A DNA stretch of 64,000 bases from Timaviella obliquedivisa GSE-PSE-MK23-08B (GCA_019358855.1 JAHHII010000005.1:1-64000); one strand, 5' to 3'. Shown: positions 8,557-17,067, numbered from the stretch's first letter. Program-made: numbers and translations. Notes: generated by a model from the sequence alone, not told the origin.

Positions 8557-9519
8557 TTAATCAGGCGAACTGTTAACGTACGCCTTGGGTGAGTAATTGA
8601 CAATAGGAGGTGAGGCAGGAGTAACACTTTTCCAGCCGCCAATGTTTCCACTTTTGGTGCCTCTGGTATATTCAAAGTCAGCCTGATTGTAGGCTGGGCT
8701 AGGAGTTTGAGCCGCAGCATCAGTCAGCCACTGTTGATAGTCGGCAGGCGACTGAACAACAATGTTTGCTTGATTGGCGGCAAAATAGGTGCCACTGTAC
8801 AGCGAGTCACGTAAGGGATAGGTGCCGATGCGAACAGGTGTAAACTCAAAGTCAATGGTACGATTCGGAACGATATCTTGCTTTAGGCGAAATGCAGGTA
8901 CATAAAATCCGTGTAAGACATCATCGGAATGCATGGCTAAATGAATCCGGCGATCGACAGGTAAATGCAACTCAGTACTGGTAACGTTTTGATCGGGATA
9001 ACGAAATACCCATGACCACTGTTTTGCTGTGACTTCGATGTCTTCAGTGGGTGCAGTCTTCTGTGCCGTTTCAATTTCTTGTTGAGGCGTGTCGTCAAAG
9101 GGTGCCGCATTAGCAACCTCTACCAGTTGAGGTAGGTGCAAATGCACCAATTCCATCGGGCCTCGAATCGACATTTTGTCATAGGTGCGGTAACTGGCAG
9201 TTGAAAGCCCTAAGACCAGAACGATCGGGACAGCTGTCCAAATAATTTCTAGTAGGGTATTCCCTTCAATGTGAGGTCCATCACTAAAATCATATTTTCC
9301 GGCTCGGTGAAATACCAGCGAATATAAAATAGGAATCGTCACGCCTAACAATATAAATGTACCGAGTCCTACAAAAATGCTGAATAAATCGTCAACCAGC
9401 TTAGACTCAGCCGCTGCTTCTGGCGGAAACCAAGAGTAAGATTGTTGTGCCATCCATAAGCTAAAAAAGCCTAGAAGAATGGCTAGAACAGACAGGATTA
9501 AAATTGCGCGGAGTTTCAT
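8557..9519 (-). CDS. ctaC: Oxidase subunit II without CuA site (ARTO type)
   Basis: About 320 residues: N-terminal anchor (about 5-25), a second helix (about 45-70), then the cupredoxin domain (from about residue 150; KQWSWVFRYPDQN). The soluble domain keeps the SDDVLHGFYVPAFRLKQD block. Where CuA proteins have the Cys-x3-Cys-x3-His-x2-Met cluster, this one reads LRDSLYSGTYFAA (near residue 235). There is not one cysteine in the protein. This matches the cyanobacterial alternative respiratory terminal oxidase described for Synechocystis (CtaCII), inferred to be a quinol oxidase. A GTG at 9526-9528 would add three residues; neither start has a strong ribosome site. Confidence 0.92.
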   Translation of the reverse strand: MKLRAILILSVLAILLGFFSLWMAQQSYSWFPPEAAAESKLVDDLFSIFVGLGTFILLGVTIPILYSLVFHRAGKYDFSDGPHIEGNTLLEIIWTAVPIVLVLGLSTASYRTYDKMSIRGPMELVHLHLPQLVEVANAAPFDDTPQQEIETAQKTAPTEDIEVTAKQWSWVFRYPDQNVTSTELHLPVDRRIHLAMHSDDVLHGFYVPAFRLKQDIVPNRTIDFEFTPVRIGTYPLRDSLYSGTYFAANQANIVVQSPADYQQWLTDAAAQTPSPAYNQADFEYTRGTKSGNIGGWKSVTPASPPIVNYSPKAYVNSSPD

Positions 9520-9557
9520 AGTCAGCACAGCTAGAAAAAAGAGAGGATCGAGATATT

Positions 9558-10160
9558 TTACAGGCTTTGATTCGGATTTTTACCCATTCTTAGCAACTGG
9601 TCGGCAGTAGTATGAATGCCAAACTCGCCGCCTAAGTGTGCGCCTAAGGTGCCCTGAAGAAACATTAGTACGAAGATGAGTAAACCCACTGCAAGGTAGC
9701 TCCATTGCACCTGTCGTGACATATCTTTGCGCCAGAGGTAACGCTGAAAGCCTCGCCATACTGTCATCCCCACAATCAGAGTCAGTAAAACAACGCCGCC
9801 AACGCCGTGCCATATCATGGTTTCCATAGCTTGCAAGCCCCAGGAACTGGTAACGTCTGTTAAGGGTTCTGCTAGCAAGATTTCATATAATCCACTGGCG
9901 ATCGTGAAAAACGTGATAAGCGCTGCGCCTAGCATGTTGAACCAGCCGACGTTAAACAAATCAGAACGGGTGACGGGAATGGCGAGGTATTTGAAGACGG
10001 CTTTTTCTACTGGAAAAAGAACTCCTACGATGTCGAAGGCGATCGCCGCAATAAATAGTCCTAGCGTTAAATGCACTAGGTTAGGATGAATAGGAACAAT
10101 GTAGGGTAGCCCGTTTGCTCCAAGTTGATCCCGCATTTGATTCATTAAGTCTGGATTCAT
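9558..10160 (-). CDS. DUF2231 membrane protein, second of a pair
   Basis: About 200 residues with four or five membrane segments and the DUF2231 start pattern (PIHPNLVHLTLGL). The ATG at 10158-10160 overlaps the TGA of the upstream DUF2231 gene as ATGA, which fixes the start and suggests translational coupling; the longer frame to 10220 would run back into that gene. Conserved His in IHPNLVHL and WHGVGGVV could bind heme, but that is not shown. In cyanobacteria DUF2231 genes often precede alternative cta operons; role unknown, perhaps assembly or electron entry. Confidence 0.85.
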   Translation of the reverse strand: MNPDLMNQMRDQLGANGLPYIVPIHPNLVHLTLGLFIAAIAFDIVGVLFPVEKAVFKYLAIPVTRSDLFNVGWFNMLGAALITFFTIASGLYEILLAEPLTDVTSSWGLQAMETMIWHGVGGVVLLTLIVGMTVWRGFQRYLWRKDMSRQVQWSYLAVGLLIFVLMFLQGTLGAHLGGEFGIHTTADQLLRMGKNPNQSL

Positions 10161-10657
10161 AGTAAGTCTCCCCTGCGAGTTGCTTCTATAACCGGACTGC
10201 CATGTAATCCATAGACCCACACCAGCAAATCGCCTAGATAGGTTTGAACCAGCACCAGTGCCACCAATAAAAGGCTGACGACCATGTAAGCCATGGGTAA
10301 TTGAAGTTTATTCTGCGATCGGATGACATAGCGCCACCCAGTCACCCCCGCTAAAACACCCGACAGTGACCAGCCTAAAATAGTGTGTAAGTTTAGGGTT
10401 GCAACGGCTGCATCGTAAGGTTCTGCAAGACCTGCCTCAATTTGCCCAAAGATTACGGCTACAAACACTGAAACAGTTGCAAATGCTAAATTCCACCAAC
10501 TTACTTCATATAGCCGCGAGTTCTTTGTAAAGGATGCAGTAATGTCGCAAAAGACCGCAAACAGCACCATGGCAATGACAAAGTGAATAACAATAGGATG
10601 GATAGTATCTGGATAGGGCAGATTGTGCTCGTTGAGCGGTGGCAGGTAGTTAAACAC
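10157..10657 (-). CDS. DUF2231 membrane protein, first gene of the oxidase unit
   Basis: 166 residues with four membrane helices and the DUF2231 motif TIHPIVIHFVIAMVLF near the N-terminus. It is paralogous to the following gene and overlaps it (ATGA). It is the promoter-proximal gene of the DUF2231-DUF2231-ctaC-ctaD-ctaE-GMC unit. Regularly placed His residues (HPIVIHF, LHTILGW, LHGSP) could be metal or heme ligands; unproven. Confidence 0.85.
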   Translation of the reverse strand: MFNYLPPLNEHNLPYPDTIHPIVIHFVIAMVLFAVFCDITASFTKNSRLYEVSWWNLAFATVSVFVAVIFGQIEAGLAEPYDAAVATLNLHTILGWSLSGVLAGVTGWRYVIRSQNKLQLPMAYMVVSLLLVALVLVQTYLGDLLVWVYGLHGSPVIEATRRGDLL

Positions 10658-10779
10658 AGGGTTTCAGGAGGGGGTAGAAGGAAGCAGACCAGCAGCAATT
10701 GTCTGGTAATCTAACACAACTTTCAATTTCTACCTTATGATATGTTGCCCTAGCAACTCTTCGTGCATTCTCTGCAACA

Positions 10780-10905
10780 CTACTAGGGGAGTTGCAATTA
10801 AATAACGCCCCGAACCGCCCCCTAAATCTCTTATTCTGCGGGACTTCCGAACTTGTCAAAGTCCCCCAGAATGGGGGATTTAGGGGGCTGATAAGTCAAT
10901 GCATC
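10780..10905. repeat. Degenerate copy of element family A interior
   Basis: Bases around 10815-10900 (cgccccctaaatctcttatt ... agtcccccagaatgggggat) match the interior of the 150-bp family A element but lack its gaggttgtctgagaagt ends. This is the oldest-looking copy in the window. Confidence 0.55.
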
Positions 10906-10952
10906 CCATTGGGGTTTTATTTTCACGCAACCCCTTAGGCGGGTTTTGACAG

Positions 10953-10994
10953 CAAAGCTACACTTCTCATCCTCAAAGCTACACTTCTTATCCT
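10953..10994. repeat. 21-bp tandem duplication
   Basis: caaagctacacttctcatcct is repeated directly at 10953-10973 and 10974-10994 with a single mismatch. Together with the family A remnant and the terminator at 11028 it fills the 475-bp gap between the oxidase unit and the HLIP gene; no gene is seen there. Confidence 0.85.
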
Positions 10995-11027
10995 ATTGTT
11001 AATGTTCCGTTCACTAAAGCTTGAGTT

Positions 11028-11082
11028 AAAAAAATCCTCACTTAATTTACTGCTTTTTGAAAAACAATAAACTAAGTGAGGA
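11028..11082 (-). terminator. Terminator of the HLIP gene
   Basis: Long imperfect stem (tcctcacttaatttactg at 11035 pairing with the arm ending at 11082) followed on the minus strand by seven T residues (A run at 11028-11034). It lies 50 bp downstream of the HLIP stop. Confidence 0.75.
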
Positions 11083-11132
11083 CTCAGCACTCTATGGTGC
11101 CCAATCTATTTCAATCCAGTTAAGGTTAGACC

Positions 11133-11396
11133 CTAACCCACCAAACGCAGGACATCTCGTAGCACACTAAATCCGCCAATATCCCAAAGAAGATAAGCTA
11201 CGAAGCCAAGCATTGCTAAACGTCCATTCCACAATTCTTGCTGAGGATTAAAACCAAAAATCCAAGCATTACGATCGACCCCATTGTACTCCAAATTCAA
11301 AGGCGCGGAATCAATTTTTGCAGTAGCGACTGTTGCTCCAGCATCTTCAGCAATCACTTCGTTTACCATGTTGTCTGTTTCGGTCTGCATAGCCAC
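11133..11396 (-). CDS. High-light-inducible protein (one-helix LHC-like)
   Basis: 87 residues. The chlorophyll-binding helix carries the ExxNGRxAMLGF signature (ELWNGRLAMLGFVAYLLW) preceded by RNAWIFGFNPQ. Such small thylakoid proteins bind chlorophyll and carotenoid and protect photosystem assembly under excess light. The N-terminal 35 residues are a variable polar stretch. A second, shorter paralogue lies at 42932-43138. It is monocistronic, with its own terminator. Confidence 0.93.
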   Translation of the reverse strand: MAMQTETDNMVNEVIAEDAGATVATAKIDSAPLNLEYNGVDRNAWIFGFNPQQELWNGRLAMLGFVAYLLWDIGGFSVLRDVLRLVG

Positions 11397-11499
11397 TAGC
11401 CTCCCAATAATTTACTCGTACATGCTACTGAGCAGTTCAATGCAATAACGTCTTACTCTGGAAATATCCTTTCTTACAACCTGGCTGTGCCTGTGGTTA

Positions 11500-11649
11500 G
11501 AGGTTGTCTGAGAAGTCTAGGTTGCTATCCAATCCGCCCCCTAGATCCCCCGTTTTAGGGGACTTCGAAGAAGGAGTGGCTCGGAAGTCCCCCAAAATTG
11601 GGGGTTGGGGGGCGAGTGTAAGAATCTTTGATACTTTTCAGACATCCTC
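11500..11649 (-). mobile_element. Family A non-autonomous element (150 bp), copy 1
   Basis: 150 bp with terminal inverted repeats (gaggttgtctgagaagt / gaggatgtctgagaagt) flanked by a TTA duplication (11497-11499 and 11650-11652). It holds no reading frame. It is in the opposite orientation to the other copies and ends 8 bp from the stop of the DUF4383 gene. The 3-bp TNA target resembles that of IS5-family (IS1031-like) elements, an inference from target type only. Confidence 0.85.
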
Positions 11650-11657
11650 TTAGAGCC

Positions 11658-12143
11658 TTACTGAAAGTTTGCCGTTAGCCCTGTTCCTTTGGTAACCAAG
11701 CCAGGCTTAACGAAGCCATAGTAGGCAGCGATCGCTGCTGACAAAAAACTCAATCCAACATTGCCACCATAAAGCGGCATAGTGCCAAACAGGGTATTAG
11801 CGAAAGGCAATAATCCTAGAAGAGCTTCTGCACCATACATGACTGCGAAAATTTGCAGAAAAGCGATCGCGCCGCCCACGCTTGTAAAGGCAGCAATTCC
11901 CCATAGTCCAACCAAAATACGAATTGCATTGTGGAAATAATTAGTAGGGAATAGACCGAATACGTAACCATAGCCTGGGTCAGGATATACGCTTGTTGTA
12001 GGATGTGAGATTGTATCTGGGATGAATGTAAAACCTGGTACAAAGCCCACAATTCCTAGAAAAAGTAACGATACTCCTAAGATTAAGGCAACGGTACGAG
12101 GCACACTTAATTCTGACTGTTGAACGTTAGATTGCTGGAACAT
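11658..12143 (-). CDS. DUF4383 membrane protein
   Basis: 161 residues with four hydrophobic helices. The order matches DUF4383 proteins: a first helix (ALILGVSLLFLGIVGFVPG), an N-terminal extracytoplasmic loop, then YFHNAIRILVGLWGIAAF. The function of the family is unknown. It lies next to the HLIP gene among stress-associated genes. The downstream end is almost touched by a family A element, which may affect the mRNA 3' end. Confidence 0.75.
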   Translation of the reverse strand: MFQQSNVQQSELSVPRTVALILGVSLLFLGIVGFVPGFTFIPDTISHPTTSVYPDPGYGYVFGLFPTNYFHNAIRILVGLWGIAAFTSVGGAIAFLQIFAVMYGAEALLGLLPFANTLFGTMPLYGGNVGLSFLSAAIAAYYGFVKPGLVTKGTGLTANFQ

Positions 12144-12422
12144 TCCTTTTCTCCATTACTTTCCATCATCATTTCTGTAAGACATGACGTACTGACTTAA
12201 ACGTCTTGGATTTCATGGTATTGACTTAAAAAGCGATCGTCTGTCTATCAATAGAAGGATTATTTTTATAGCCTAAATTGTAGGAGCGATGGAATGTAAC
12301 AGAGTACACTAAATTCCTAGCGTCATTTGTGGCAGGGATGCATTTTGCAACATTCTAGTCCCACAGAAATATCTTATAGAGCTAATAGAAATAAAGCTAA
12401 TAGAACTGCTCTAGCGAACTTG

Positions 12423-12932
12423 CTAAACTTGTTGGCTATTATCCCGCTCTTCAATCATATCGACCACCACTTCAACCAGTTTATAAACATCAACAGGCTT
12501 AGAGAGGCACTTTTGAAAGCCTGCTGAGCAAATCTCTGCCTGCTCCTGCTTCCCGGTATAGCTCGTAACTGCGATCGCTAACATTGCTTGAGTGGCTTCA
12601 GCCGTTAAATTTCTGGCTTTACGAATAAGAGTAAGACCATTTTCATCAGGCAAGAAAATTTCGCTGATTAGGACATCAGGAGGTTTTTCTTGGATATGGG
12701 TGAGTGCTTTGGCGCAAGAGGTTGCCGTAATCACTTCGGCTCCTATTTCTTCTAACACCAAAGCAAATAATTCACAAATATCAGGATAATTATCTACTAT
12801 GAGAATTCGTAAACGATTGAAGGACTGGCGCTGTAAAGCAAAGCTGTTTATTTCTGGCACTACAAAATTTGTCTTGCTAACAATAGACGCAAACGCATTG
12901 AGTGGACAATCAGGCTGTAAATTTAGTAACAC
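12423..12932 (-). CDS. Single-domain receiver with Glu at the phospho-acceptor position
   Basis: 169 residues, one receiver domain (about 38-160) with a 37-residue N-terminal extension. Where receivers have an acidic LLLD-x-MP acceptor, this reads VLISEIFLP, so Asp is replaced by Glu. The upstream acidic pocket (IVDNYPD) is reduced, and the Lys-Pro pair (LSKPVD) is kept. Glu at this site often mimics the phosphorylated form, so the protein may be constitutively on. GTG start at 12930-12932 with AGGAG five bases upstream. No output domain and no adjacent kinase. Confidence 0.8.
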   Translation of the reverse strand: MLLNLQPDCPLNAFASIVSKTNFVVPEINSFALQRQSFNRLRILIVDNYPDICELFALVLEEIGAEVITATSCAKALTHIQEKPPDVLISEIFLPDENGLTLIRKARNLTAEATQAMLAIAVTSYTGKQEQAEICSAGFQKCLSKPVDVYKLVEVVVDMIEERDNSQQV

Positions 12933-13192
12933 GGTTACTCCTAGCTACGATTGTTCTCTAAGAAATCTACTCTGAGGTTGTAGACCAAAAGTAAAGACGT
13001 TTACTGTTACTCGATCGCTTTTGATGGACTTAACAGCCAAGGTCTTGGCAGGATGCTTTCAGAATAGGAATGTCAGTTTATGTATACACTAAATGTTTCT
13101 CAAGTCATAGTCTGTACGGTTTTAAACATCTGTAGGAGTTTAAACAATGTAAAAGAGAATGTAAAAAAGTTATTTTTAGTTAAATTTGGTGA

Positions 13193-13921
13193 CTATGAAA
13201 AGCGATCGCTCAGCAGGTGAAGCACTTCAGCCTGACCTGACCTGTAAACCTCTCCAGCAAACTCCTCTAAAGCATTTCGGTTAAGAATTGTAATGTGACC
13301 CCGGCGATACTGAATTAGCTGAGCCTGACTAAGGGCACTAGCGGCAACCGTCACACCGGATCTCCGAACGCCCAGCATTTGGCTAATGAACTCTTGAGTT
13401 AAAGCAAAAGTTTCGGACTGTAAAGAGTCTGAAACCAATAGAAGCCAGCGTGCTAATCGTTCTTCAATGGTATAGAGCCGATTGCTGACCGCTGTTAGGG
13501 AAACTTGTGCCAAAAAAGATTGGAAGTAGCGAAGCAACAGATCTTGTAGTTCGCCCCCTCGCCTAAACTCAGTTCTGATAATTTCTGTAGAAACTCGGGT
13601 TGCCCACCCCTCTACCTGCACGTTCGCTCGATGAGTTTGCGTCATTCCCCCTAAAAGAGCCGGAAGTCCAACCATGCCCTCTATACCCACTACACCCACT
13701 TCAATAATTGCCCCTTCTTGCATAGGGTAAACCAAAGAAACAGTCGCAGAATGAGGAAAGTAAAGGTAGGGAATAGGCTCATTAACATCGTAGAGAACCT
13801 GATGAATAGGAAGGGTCACAGGTTCTAAGTCAGGCTTTATCCGTTGATAGACTTCACCAGATAAAGCGGCTAACAGCCAGTTAGAAGATGGGTTAGAAAG
13901 TTGAGATTGAGGGGTAGGCAT
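13193..13921 (-). CDS. Crp/Fnr-family transcriptional regulator
   Basis: 242 residues: an N-terminal cyclic-nucleotide-binding-like beta barrel (about 25-140) and a C-terminal winged helix (about 155-225; QEFISQMLGVRRSGVTVAAS is the recognition region). The Cys residues of oxygen-sensing Fnr are absent, and the usual phosphate-binding RxS of true cAMP receptors is not clear, so the ligand is unknown. Related cyanobacterial proteins respond to redox or nitrogen state. Ribosome site AGGAAA upstream of ATG. Confidence 0.85.
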   Translation of the reverse strand: MPTPQSQLSNPSSNWLLAALSGEVYQRIKPDLEPVTLPIHQVLYDVNEPIPYLYFPHSATVSLVYPMQEGAIIEVGVVGIEGMVGLPALLGGMTQTHRANVQVEGWATRVSTEIIRTEFRRGGELQDLLLRYFQSFLAQVSLTAVSNRLYTIEERLARWLLLVSDSLQSETFALTQEFISQMLGVRRSGVTVAASALSQAQLIQYRRGHITILNRNALEEFAGEVYRSGQAEVLHLLSDRFS

Positions 13922-14113
13922 GGAAAACCTGCTTTCCTAGGTAAGTTGGCAAGAATACTTGACAAGGAAAGGGGGGTTGAGCCGATCAAGATGCCAAACT
14001 AAGAAACTTTTCTTAACCTGAGAATATCATACCCTGGGTAGATAAGAGGAAATTTTATACCTCTAAAGATATACCAAACTTTTCTGGTTGAGTACTTATC
14101 TGACTTAAAATAG
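13922..14113. other. Intergenic, nothing recognised
   Basis: AT-rich sequence upstream of the Crp-type gene, which must hold its promoter. No reading frame or strong hairpin was seen before the repeats that begin at 14114. Confidence 0.5.
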
Positions 14114-14526
14114 GGCGTTGCTGAATTCTTAAAATAGAGCGTTGCTGAATTGTAGTCTAGAAATTCGGTTCCCCTGCCCTCTCAGGGAAGGGGATAGGGG
14201 TTAGGTTGAGTCGGCAACGCAGCAAGATAGACCTCTCCCTCAACCCCTCTCCGGAAGGAAAGGGGCTTTGAGCAGGTTCATAACTTTCCGTTAGCAAGGC
14301 TCTAAGTAGAAGATGCTAAAAACCCAAACATGGGTTGCTGAATTGTAGTCTGGAAATTCGGTTCCCCTGCCCTCTCAGGGAAGGGGATAGGGGTTAAGTT
14401 GAGTCGGCAACGCAGCAAGATAGACCTCTCCCCCAACCCCTCTCCTGAAGGAAAGGGGCTTTGAGCAGGTTCATAACTCTCGTTTAGCAATGCCCAAAAT
14501 AGAAGATTCTAAAAAACCCAAACATG
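14114..14526. repeat. Tandemly duplicated family B elements (unit about 193 bp)
   Basis: Two near-identical units (14141-about 14333 and 14334-14526) each carry a family B element: gttgctgaattgtagtct start, a cccctgccctctcaggg interior, an end in ttagcaa-gc, then a shared tail (tagaagat-ctaaaaa-cccaaacatgg). Just upstream the left end itself is duplicated (cttaaaatag-gcgttgctgaatt near 14104 and 14128). The unit duplicated after the element inserted, since the flank is copied too. The short minus-strand frame inside is repeat sequence, not a gene. Confidence 0.85.
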
Positions 14527-14743
14527 GGGTTAACCCTATAAGAGCGCAGGCACTTTCAAAGGCTTCAGGAATACACGAATCGTAGTGTCTGCTGGCACCA
14601 CTAAGTTGTAACGTGCTAATGCAATTGTGGTGGTAGGGATCTATTGTTTATTCAGCAATGCCTGTTTGAATATTCTGCAACAACAAGCTCGGTATCCAAC
14701 GCTAAAACCGCCCCTTATCTCTAACTCAAGAGCTTTTCAAAAA

Positions 14744-15238
14744 TCATTGACTGAGAAGCTGAGAACCCTGACAAGGTGAAGTGTCAAAATAACTATTCTG
14801 GAAATGCTCTAAAATACAAGTACTTAGTTGCTCTATCTCTGCCTCTTGTTCGTCAATGTAAGACTGAATCTTTTGAATCTCTGCCTGCGCCTTAAGGATT
14901 GCTTGCCGCTTGGTTAGTTCAACACCTGCGATCGCCCCTTCCATGACTGCTCTCTCACTAGCATCACTCGAAGGAATTTCTGGCAGAAAAGCAATAGCAT
15001 CAGCAATAGCCTCATCAATCAGGCAGTAAATATCGCTATAGGTCTCTTTCAAGTCATACAAAGGACTAGCAATTGTAACCGCGACTTGTAAATCATCAGC
15101 ACCTTTACGCATATCTCTAACTCTGTGAAAGACACAAGCCTTAACAATATCTCGCAAATGAGACAGCCTGCTCGGAGCTTGAAAAGGACGATTAACACTC
15201 GCTACTGAGTTCATAGTCTTGGTCTTGATGCCAACCAT
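14744..15238 (-). CDS. Conserved-looking protein of unknown function with C-terminal coiled coil
   Basis: 164 residues, soluble, mostly helical; the region from about 115 to 145 (KAQAEIQKIQSYIDEQEAEIEQL) should form a coiled coil. AAGGAG lies upstream of the ATG. It is flanked downstream by repeats and divergent from the small zinc-ribbon gene. I do not recognise a family. Confidence 0.55.
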   Translation of the reverse strand: MVGIKTKTMNSVASVNRPFQAPSRLSHLRDIVKACVFHRVRDMRKGADDLQVAVTIASPLYDLKETYSDIYCLIDEAIADAIAFLPEIPSSDASERAVMEGAIAGVELTKRQAILKAQAEIQKIQSYIDEQEAEIEQLSTCILEHFQNSYFDTSPCQGSQLLSQ

Positions 15239-15603
15239 TTCAGATTCTCTCCTTCACAAAGTGAGCTACGCCATCCCTTAATATTTCTTTTTCAGAGTTT
15301 TCAGAATATTCAAAGTAATTAGAATATTCAAAGTAATTGATTGTTGAAAACTACCATTTCAGATCTCACTATCATAGTAGTTAACTAACTAAAGTATAGA
15401 TGTCCACCTAAAGATAGATTGTATAAGATATTTAAAAATCCTAACTTTATTTAAGCCTAGTATTAGGTTAGGCTAAACGCTGTGATGTTTTGTAGGCATG
15501 GTATAGACATGATGGTCGGTTAATAAAGCATAAAATAAAACACAAATTGATTTTTCACTTAAACTCAGACATTTTCTAAATTTTTTAAGCCGAAGGTTTG
15601 ACT
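15239..15603. other. Divergent intergenic region with tandem repeat and CTTAAG-type motif
   Basis: Holds a perfect 18-bp tandem duplication (agaatattcaaagtaatt at 15303-15320 and 15321-15338) and a copy of the recurrent motif cctaaagatagatt (15407-15420). Promoters for both divergent genes should lie here. No gene seen. Confidence 0.6.
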
Positions 15604-15804
15604 ATGAACTCGCATATTGACTCGCAACTAACATTACCTAATTTATCCGGTTACTCTGCTCAAAAATGCACTTCTAAAGTGACATCTCCAGCCATGATTA
15701 GTCGGCGTATTTGTCCATGCTGTTGCAGTACTTTATTGCGTCATGCACGTTCTGGAGAAATTTATTGGCGTTGTAGTACTTGCTACCAAGAGATGCCAGT
15801 CTAG
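15604..15804 (+). CDS. Small zinc-ribbon-like protein
   Basis: 66 residues. Two Cys pairs, CPCC (about residue 36) and CSTC (about 58), separated by about 18 residues (RHARSGEIYWRC), look like a zinc ribbon. The N-terminal 30 residues are polar. ATG 15604 is chosen over TTG 15598. A 13-bp hairpin follows the stop. Such small ribbons bind nucleic acid or proteins; function unknown. Confidence 0.6.
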   Translation: MNSHIDSQLTLPNLSGYSAQKCTSKVTSPAMISRRICPCCCSTLLRHARSGEIYWRCSTCYQEMPV

Positions 15805-15829
15805 CTGTTGGGGTATCCCAGAGCTTAAG

Positions 15830-15859
15830 AGCAATCTAAAATCACTATTTTAGATTGCT
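15830..15859 (+). terminator. Hairpin after the zinc-ribbon gene
   Basis: Perfect 13-bp arms (agcaatctaaaat and complement) with a 4-nt loop. There is no T run after it, so it may stabilise the mRNA end rather than terminate alone. Confidence 0.55.
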
Positions 15860-16002
15860 GTAGGTCTATCTCATGGAAGAACCACCTCTAAAGTAGATTG
15901 TTTAAGCTTAAGTTAATTCGTCATACAAACTTGTGCGCACGGGAGTAAGGCATTAGTGAGATTGAATATTACTGCATAGCTTAGCTGAAAAGGAGAGATT
16001 CT

Positions 16003-16188
16003 ATGTCATTACCTGTAAACTCTAGTGACTTTGAATTGACAATGGAACAAGAGTTCATGTTAGTTCGTTATAATCAACAAATTACCGAAATTTCTCAAGA
16101 AGATCTACGTGCAGCTTTACTAGAAATTACACGGCAGTTAATGATCAAAGACAATGTTATTAGAACGCTAGTCAAAGCTGGAATTTAA
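16003..16188 (+). CDS. nblA: NblA-family phycobilisome degradation protein
   Basis: 61 residues, the normal NblA size. Conserved features are visible: FELTMEQEFML at the N-terminus, a central acidic Gln-rich helix, and ITRQLMIKDNVIRTLVK at the C-terminus (compare the family's ELY-Q-MVRE-LKK pattern). NblA binds phycobiliproteins and delivers them to Clp protease during nutrient or light stress. AAGGAGAG lies upstream of the ATG. An SDR gene follows 15 bp later, so the two are probably one operon, which is not the usual nblA context. Confidence 0.82.
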   Translation: MSLPVNSSDFELTMEQEFMLVRYNQQITEISQEDLRAALLEITRQLMIKDNVIRTLVKAGI

Positions 16189-16203
16189 TGGGAGGAATAT
16201 TCA

Positions 16204-17067
16204 ATGTCTCAACAAACCGAAACGTTACAGCCGCCTCAGCATCAAGAACATCAGCCAGGTAGTGAAGCAGAGATGGTACCTAGACCCAAGTTTGAGGGAA
16301 GTCATTATCAGGGTAGCAGGAAGTTACAAGGCAAAGTTGCGCTTATTACTGGAGGCGATAGCGGGATTGGTCGAGCTGTTGCTATCGCTTACGCTAAGGA
16401 AGGAGCCGATGTAGCGCTCTCTTATCTTAATGAACATGATGATGCCAATGAAACTAAAGCAAAAGTAGAGCAAGAGGGCTGTCGATGCATAGCGATCGCA
16501 GGTGATTTAGGGAGTGAACCTTTTTGCCAACAAGTTGTTGAAAAGGTCATTGATGAGTTTGGTCAACTCGATATTCTGGTTAATAATGCAGCCGAGCAGC
16601 ATCCTCAAAACAGCATTGAAGATATTACTGCTGAACAATTAGAGAGAACCTTTCGCACCAATATTTTTGCAATGTTCTTTTTAACTAAGGCTGCGATGCC
16701 TCACCTTAAAGAGGGGAGTTCTATCATTAATACGACCTCTGTCACTGCCTATAAAGGTAGCCCTTGGCTGTTAGATTACTCTGCTACTAAAGGGGCGATC
16801 GTTGCATTTACTCGGTCTCTATCGTTAGCGCTTACTCAGAAGGGAATCCGAGTCAACGGAGTTGCTCCAGGTCCTATTTGGACACCTCTAATTCCATCAA
16901 CCTTTCCCGACGAGAAGACAGAAGACTTTGGAAATCAGGTTCCAATGCATCGAGCCGGTCAGCCTGAAGAAGTTGCCCCTAGCTATGTATTTCTGGCTTC
17001 ATCTGATTCTTCCTACATAAGTGGGCAAGTGCTCCACATTAATGGTGGTGAGATTGTTAATGGATGA
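16204..17067 (+). CDS. SDR-family oxidoreductase, general-stress type
   Basis: 287 residues. Classical short-chain dehydrogenase with cofactor motif TGGDSGIG (about 50), NNAA (about 128), catalytic Ser in NTTSVTA and YSATKGA with the Tyr-x3-Lys pair (about 193-197). The roughly 40-residue N-terminal extension (PRPKFEGSHYQGSRKLQGK) is typical of YhdG/GSP39-like stress dehydrogenases. NAD(P) cofactor and substrate cannot be fixed. GGAGG precedes the ATG. Second gene of the nblA pair; followed by a terminator. Confidence 0.92.
   Translation: MSQQTETLQPPQHQEHQPGSEAEMVPRPKFEGSHYQGSRKLQGKVALITGGDSGIGRAVAIAYAKEGADVALSYLNEHDDANETKAKVEQEGCRCIAIAGDLGSEPFCQQVVEKVIDEFGQLDILVNNAAEQHPQNSIEDITAEQLERTFRTNIFAMFFLTKAAMPHLKEGSSIINTTSVTAYKGSPWLLDYSATKGAIVAFTRSLSLALTQKGIRVNGVAPGPIWTPLIPSTFPDEKTEDFGNQVPMHRAGQPEEVAPSYVFLASSDSSYISGQVLHINGGEIVNG

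Noticed and set aside
10650-10859. Minus-strand frame across the family A remnant
   Set aside because: Lies partly in repeat sequence and overlaps the upstream region of the oxidase unit; no coding signature.
14302-14490. Minus-strand frame within the tandem B elements
   Set aside because: The frame is the repeat itself and recurs in its copies.
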